From Manihot esculenta (Eukaryota; Streptophyta; Magnoliopsida; Malpighiales; Euphorbiaceae): a stretch of 64,000 bases of DNA. Position numbers and translations under genes: made by a program. This document shows positions 58,661 through 64,000 of the stretch, in pieces. Each line of letters begins with the position of its first letter. Within the stretch, counting starts at the first letter, position 1. The stretch spans positions 31,450,136-31,514,135 of the forward strand of contig NC_035177.2 of the NCBI RefSeq assembly GCF_001659605.2, read 5' to 3'. The notes below the pieces were generated by a model, which ran no database searches, was not told the origin of the DNA, and saw only the letters and a program-made list of their open reading frames with translations.

Positions 58661-59642
58661 TTAGAGAATAAAATTTAAACATTCTGAGGAAGGGACTTCC
58701 CTTTTATCCATTTCGTCTTGCTTGCTGGTGACGTGTAAAGGTCTCTCCAGGATTGGGCCACGCGTCTCTGCCATACAGATTCGGGCGTACGAGGGTATCA
58801 GGCGCCTGCCCCATGCGTAACGGCCTCTGATTCTCCCTGGGCGTACGTTCGAACGGATCTGCCAGGCTGTCTGATGAGTATCATTCTGGATACTGGGTCG
58901 GGCCGAGAATTGGGCCAGAGAGGAGAGGGCCTGTTTTGTGCGGACTGAATCAATCTGGGTGAGGAGGCTTGGTCGAGCCCGGCCTTGAAAGTTGGATGAG
59001 CCGGACCTGCTTTGGGTGCCAAGTACGTGGGCCTTTACTTTGTGGGCTTTAGGTTGTGGATGAGCCCCTGGACTGGGATGGAGGAATCCAGCGGTCATCA
59101 ATTGCCCCTTCACCTTCTCGGTAGTTATTGCTCTAACTGCCGAGGGGGTGAATATCGAGAACCATTATGATCGCGTCTGTTCGCGTACAGATGCCTTCAT
59201 AACTCCCTTTCATCTTTTTGTCATTCCTCATTTCTTGAATTCTATCTGCCTCTTTCCCTTTCCGGCCTTTCTTTGCCTCTCAAATACTCTGCTTTTCTTT
59301 ACTTTCTTGTCATTATTGCCTGGACGCGCTTCTTTTTCCTTTTCCATGAATATCTGTTAAAGATCCTGTCATTGTGGTCTTGGAATCTAGAGTTACTTTG
59401 CGCTAAGACTTCAGATTTTGAGTATATATCAGTGTGGACTCTTCTTCACTTCTAGGCCCTTTGTCGGAGAAAAGAAGTCTTTCCTTCCAGCGAGATTCTC
59501 TTGTTTTTTCCGCAAAGGATGTATTTGACGTTTTCTTCACACAGATTAAGGTGAGCCGGAGGCTTCATTGGTTTGCTGCCCCAGGGATTTGCTTTATGCT
59601 TGCTTGCTTTATTTTAACGAAAAATTATCCTGACTTCTCTGT

Positions 59643-60134
59643 TTGGAACTTTTTGCAGTACCTGAGATAAAGATGGATCAGTCCAAAACTCTTGAAAGTC
59701 CGATATTACCTCGAGGGGGTCTGAATGTTGCTTCTGAAGTCCTTCTAGCAGGGCGGTTGAGGGGTGGAGTCATTTGGCAGGTCGTTGAAGCTGTTTTACC
59801 CAGATCGTCTGGCTGGCCTCCTCCTTTGGTTGTTGTTCGGGCTCCAAAGAGGCTATGGGCGGCTGGGAGGTCTGTTTTGACTTTATCTTCCTTTGAGAAG
59901 GAAATTTCCCCGACATCCAGGTTGTTTTCTTTTGATATAAATGGAAGTGGCGAAAATGATCAATTTATTACTCCCTTTGGTGTGAAGTACTTGTATTATG
60001 AGAGGCTGAGATCTGCTGCACTCAGTCAATCTTCCGACGATACCTCCGAATATCTGCTTTGTGATCTTCTTGAGGTCGTAACTCGAAGACTTATGTTTTT
60101 CATGCGTGACATTCGAACAGCATATAATATCTGA
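59643..60134 (+). pseudogene. Short frame within the first element copy
   Basis: A 163-codon frame (starting ahead of KMDQSKTLESP) lies after the first leader block. It has no domain I can name and is not flanked by the next parts expected of the Transposase_28 protein. Like the second copy (KVKMDDIKFPK after an intron), it has a KMD-type start after a TTTGCAG acceptor-like site, so it may be a diverged C-terminal piece of the same family. Function unknown. Confidence 0.35.
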
Positions 60135-60553
60135 GCTTGTTCGAATGTACCATGCATCACACTTGGGCAACCGAATGTTTGTCCATAGGGGAACAGTGAG
60201 AAATGCTTATGGGAATCAACTTGTTCAGTTCCCCTATAATACCGACGCAGGGTTCGGCCGACCTACTGAGCTCGTTTTCCGTACTCAAGAGTTCCTCTGT
60301 ATCGAAGACTAGGATAGTGATAGGTGATAGTGATGTAAATGTAGACGATGTATCTGGTCATGTAAATCCTCTAAGGATAGCTTTTTGTTCTGTAATGTGG
60401 GTATTTGTAACGTGCTGTAATGAAACTTTCGTTTTTTCGTTTATATCCGAATTGTTCTTTGTTATGCATGATTTTCTCTGATCCGTCCTGGAATCCATTT
60501 AGCCGGTCTAAGTTTTTAGTTTACTCTTTCCGAGCTGTATCGACCGACCTGCG

Positions 60554-60815
60554 AGCTTGCTTTCGGTTTACTTTATCCAAGCGAGACTAATCCGACCTCC
60601 AAGCTCTGCTTTTAACCAAAGGGTTGGGCTTCTGATCCATAACTTTTACTTTTCTGTTTTCGAGCTGGACTATCCGACCTGTGAGCTCTGTCTGTGTTCA
60701 ATGATCCGAGCTCTAAGTTTCCTTAGCTTTCGATTTTACTTTATCCGAGCTGAACTGACTGACCTATGAGCTTTGCTTTTAATAAAAAAGGTTGAGCTTC
60801 TGATCCGTAACTTTG
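60554..60815 (+). repeat. Diverged direct repeats rich in CCGAGCT/CCGACCT
   Basis: Copy 1 (about 60554-60650) and copy 2 (about 60723-60815) share TTTACTTTATCC(A/G)AGC, then CCGACCT or TGACCT followed by GAGCT-type phrases, TTTGCTTTTAA-type sequence and GAGCTTCTGATCCGTAACTTT or its relative. Shorter CCGACCTGTGAGCT echoes fill the interval. They look like a repeat-bearing untranslated part of the element. Confidence 0.65.
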
Positions 60816-61404
60816 TAAGATTCCGAGACGTCTTCATCACTTCGTTCTGGGCTCCTGGCCTTTACTTAATGGTGATCCTTCTTAGGTGATAGGCTGGTCT
60901 GACCTTTATCATGCTTCCCCCTGTTTGTCTCCTTGGGTCTTTCTATGACTTACTCTTTTTCCTTAGTTTTTACTGCCTGAGCGGTGATGATGTGCATTTT
61001 GCGCGTCAGGTCATCCTGAGGGAGAGATTCGACTGGAGCTCGGTTTTGAGATTTTGACAGCTTGTTTGTCTTATGCGAATAGCGTGCGGGCCTTCAGCTG
61101 GTGGGCCATTGTTGTGGGCCTAGCCCTTTGTAGAGGTGGAGAAGCCCAGCGGTCATCTCCTTGCCCCTTTACCTTCTCGCCGGTTACTACCTAACCGTTG
61201 AGAGGGTAAACTTCGAGAGCAATTAATGATCGCGCCGCTCCAAGACAAAACTGCTCAGAACAACGCTTCATCTCATTATTGCCTTTCCCTTCGAATTCTC
61301 CCTGTCTTCTGAAGAAACTCGCTCTCTTCTGCTCTCTGTTTTCCTGCAATTTCTTCTGTTTCTTCCATCTTATCGTGCTTTCAGGTACGCTTCTTTGCTC
61401 TTCC

Positions 61405-64000
61405 ATGGAGGGTCCAAAGCTCCCTGATGTCGTTAATATTAGGTCGCATATTACTTCTTCCAACATAACTAAGCACATTTCCCAGAGGCTCTTAGATACT
61501 CCTCTGTATCTCATTCGAGCGCCTTTTTCAAACGAGAGGATAGTCCTTCCTAACCCTCCTCCTCCTGGTTTGATTGATCCCCAAAGAGGTCGCTATATAG
61601 TGTTCTTTCTCAAACAGAGGGATTTCGGTCTACCGTTTCCTTTTACCCCTTTCTTTATTGAGGTTTTCTGGTACTTCGGGGTAACCCCTCGGATGTTATC
61701 CCCAAATTCCATTTTGTTTCTGTCCTGTTTTGAGTCTATCTGCCTGAGTTGGGGTTTTACTCCCACGGCGTGTCTGTTCGTCACTTTTTTCCGTCTGGTT
61801 AGAGCAGTTCAGAATTTTTATTACTTTTCCCCCCGTAGTGGGTTGTCTCTTTTCACTGGCTACAAGGATTCCATAAAGGGATGGGTAGAGAATTTCCTTG
61901 TGGTAGAGCTGAAATTAGAGTCCGCCCGATTGTGGGAGGTGGATCTAAGTTGGGAGGAGGTCCATCCGGGTTGCAACGATCTACCCCAATTGAGCCTTAT
62001 TGAGCAGGTGGGGTTGCTTCGACTGACTTCCGTTGAAAGGAAGTATGACGTCGAGAAGTGTATGTTCGTGTCCAATCTTAGGGATATCCGGGACACGGGT
62101 ATATTGCTTTGTCTAGCGATTCTGTTTCTTCTTTGCTCATGATATCAGAAAGTGTGCTGACTCTTTATAATTTCGTGTTTTTTGCAGCTTCTAAGGTTAA
62201 AATGGATGACATCAAGTTCCCCAAGAACTTTGCCTTGTCTCGGGACAATATGCACGCAGTTTTTGACGCTTTTTCGGCTGGGCGTTCAGTGTCTGAGGCT
62301 GCGGCGGAGGTGGTTCAAGCTGTTTCCTCCAAAAAGGTTGACCGACCTCCTGCCAAAGCTTCTTCTCGGGCTTCTAAACCAAGCTCGCGCGGCACCAAGT
62401 CAGGTCGGCCATCTAGCCGTGGTGGATCGAGCTCAACTCTTAAGCCCGCTGAAGGGTTCAAATCTACTGCGAGGGAAACCTCCCTAGCCATCGTGGAGCA
62501 GACCCAAGTCGCTGAACAAGTGGAGTCGGGTGTTGTCCATTCTCCTGAAGAGGTGTCAGGGGGAAAATCTAAGTCCCCCGTTATTGAAAACAAGGAGGCC
62601 TCTGGGACAGGGATGGAGATCATCCTCATAGGAGACCAAGTCCCAGATGTTCCTATCCAAAATGCCCCTGCCCCTGTGGGGACTGGGCCTGAAGATTCTG
62701 ATGGTCTTCCACTAAAGACCGGGGATAAGCATCCAGCCCCTTCTTGAACACCTTCCCCATCTCCTGCTCGGAAGAAATCCAGGGCTGCCACAGGATCTTC
62801 TCCAGCTCTTCCTCCCATTGGGAAGGGGAAAGGTGTTCCTGCTGCGCCTTTGTTGTCTTCTTCTGACAACGTTCTAAACACGTCGGACATTACTTCTGAG
62901 TCTCCGGCCAGTGCTATTGCCGAACTTCTTAGAGAGTGAATGTTCGGCGGAATTACCGAGGCCTCTGATTCGCGTCTTCTTGCCCTGACTGGTCTCTTAG
63001 CCAGTTTTACCAAGGAACAAGCGTCCTTTCGGTCTCGCTCTCGGGAGGAGCTCGAATCGACAATTAGGGAGATGCTTCTGATGGTAAATTACTTTTCCAC
63101 TTCCCTTTTAGTTTGTTTTATTTCTTCCTCCTGACGATTGTTATTCCGTGCTAGGTGACGGGCCTCTTTATGGAGGTGGATGCTCGTGATTACTCCTTTC
63201 GGGAGTCTGTAGACCGTCGGATTGAAGAGGCACGTCTGGATGAAAACTTGTCTGCGACTAGTGACGCCAGGGGTAATCTTGCAGCGGATCGGGAGCATAC
63301 CCAGTCCCTCTAGGTAGAGTTGCATTCTGCGCTGGAGGTTATTAAAAAGGCTGAGGAGAAGGCGGCTGAGACAGCAGAGCACACCAAGTCTTTAGAAGCA
63401 GAGCTGTCTCATACTCGCAAGGTCCTCAAGGAATCTGATGAGAAAGCAGCTGCTGTGGAGGCTCGTTGTGCAGAAGTTTTAAAGCAGCTGTCCTCTATGA
63501 CGGGGGCCCTTCAAGAGAGAGATGAGGCTGTGAGCCAGAAAACTGAGATCCAGCGTCAATATGAGGCCTTAAAGGCTGATTCTGAAGGACTGCAGGTTCA
63601 TCTGGAGGAGGTGAAAACTCAGAAGGAAGGGGCCCTAGCTCGGGTGGAGGTCCTTGAGCAGGAGTTGAGTACGAGCTCTGATCGTATCAGGGACCTGGCT
63701 TCGTCGGCTGAAGAGTTCAACCTTCGCCACCAACAGCTCAACCATGAAGTCAGGACCTTGGAACGTAAGTGTTTAGCCCTGCTCAAGGTAGTAAAACATG
63801 TTGAAGACAGGGCTCGGCTGGAGCGTGAGCAATGTATAGCGGAGTACCAGGAGTCTGATGAACTGAAAAGGAAAATCGAGCAGGCTTGTGAGGTTCACCT
63901 CCAGGACTACAAGGATTCTTCTGAATTGAAGGCGTTTGTAGCTGAGGCTTGTGAAGAGCATCTTGATGAATATAAGGCTTCTGCTGAGATGGAGTCGGCT
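61405..64000 (+). pseudogene. Putative gypsy-type transposon protein (Transposase_28 plus coiled coil), broken and partial
   Basis: Starts at the ATG at 61405. The first exon, to about 62100, carries the plant gypsy-type Transposase_28 pattern (PFPFTPFFIEVFWYFGV.PRMLSPNSILF, then an LFVTFFRLV stretch). An intron of about 90 bases probably follows (GTATAT near 62100 to TTTTTGCAG near 62187), then KVKMDDIKFPKNFALS and a Ser/Lys/Pro-rich linker. In-frame stops occur near 62746, 62937 and 63312. A second intron from about 63083 to 63154 (GTAAAT...GCTAG) would join to VTGLFMEVDARDY. From 63300 to the window edge, a long Glu/Lys/Ala coiled coil follows (KVLKESDEKAAAVEARCAEV, then HLEEVKTQKEGALARVEVLE). 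Three stops make it inactive as it stands. Cut by the right edge. Confidence 0.7.

Larger units (their letters stand above)
58661..64000 (+). mobile_element. Degenerate gypsy-type element region, continuing past the right edge
   Basis: From 58661 base composition rises in G+C and two related leader blocks appear, at about 59010-59175 and 61080-61235. Both contain a CCAGCGGTCATC phrase, then CCTTCACCTTCTCG or CCTTTACCTTCTCG, then a GAGGGGGTGAATATCGAGA or GAGAGGGTAAACTTCGAGA type phrase. Each is followed by a pyrimidine-rich leader and coding-like sequence. The second leads into a Transposase_28-type protein (separate entry). The first leads into only a short frame (59643-60134). This suggests two partial copies or a repeated LTR/leader. 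Clean LTR ends and target duplications were not found; the right end lies outside the window. Confidence 0.6.

Noticed and set aside
58661..59113. 150-codon minus-strand frame
   Set aside because: Lies in the element leader opposite shared non-coding repeats; no protein family resemblance.
1..64000. CRISPR array, prophage, operon or bacterial island
   Set aside because: All convincing genes have spliceosomal introns or plant families, and no regularly spaced identical repeats were found.

Overview
This is nuclear DNA from a flowering plant, most likely a eudicot. Genes are split by GT-AG introns with phases that fit conserved plant proteins, intergenic DNA is very AT-rich, and plant-only families are present (R2R3-MYB, WVD2-like/TPX2, peptidyl-serine alpha-galactosyltransferase, plant carboxylesterase). 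Retroelement debris and one eukaryotic tRNA-Gly gene also fit. The protein set would suit Malpighiales such as Euphorbiaceae, but that is an impression, not a measurement. No organelle or bacterial segment was seen.

Layout. 1-7.4 kb: PP2A B'/B56 regulatory subunit (+). 9.6-14.5 kb: class-I plant carboxylesterase with one 3.5 kb intron (+). 18.7-20.6 kb: glycosyltransferase family 92 protein (-). 23.4-24.4 kb: R2R3-MYB factor resembling MYB40 (+). 26.4-32.2 kb: eight-exon peptidyl-serine alpha-galactosyltransferase with two tandem catalytic domains (+). 33.3-37.9 kb: ten-exon DEAD-box RNA helicase of the RH17 type (-), carrying a one-base deletion in a core exon. 39.3-41.9 kb: nine-exon WVD2-like/TPX2 microtubule-binding protein (+), followed by a truncated Ty1/copia element (42.0-44.8 kb, -). 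45.0-45.7 kb: single-exon plant protein of unknown function (-). 47.0-49.3 and 52.4-54.2 kb: two tandem cystinosin-type lysosomal/vacuolar transporters (-), with an inverted-repeat element and a tRNA-Gly(TCC) gene between them. 55.9-57.9 kb: mitochondrial succinate dehydrogenase iron-sulfur subunit (-). 58.7-64.0 kb: a decayed gypsy-type element with a long coiled-coil protein, running off the right edge.

The genes do not form an operon or a pathway. They are ordinary, independently transcribed housekeeping and regulatory genes. From memory, some neighbours (a MYB40-like factor near a CXE16-like carboxylesterase; cystinosin near SDH2) are also close in Arabidopsis, so parts of the order may be ancient synteny.

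I found no convincing undescribed system. The observations most worth checking are the helicase frameshift, two introns that appear to use GC donors, the cystinosin tandem pair in which one donor changed from GT to GC, the exon-block duplication inside the galactosyltransferase, and several duplicated or inverted repeat blocks. Exon limits were worked out by hand from splice sites, reading phase and family knowledge; no alignment was run.
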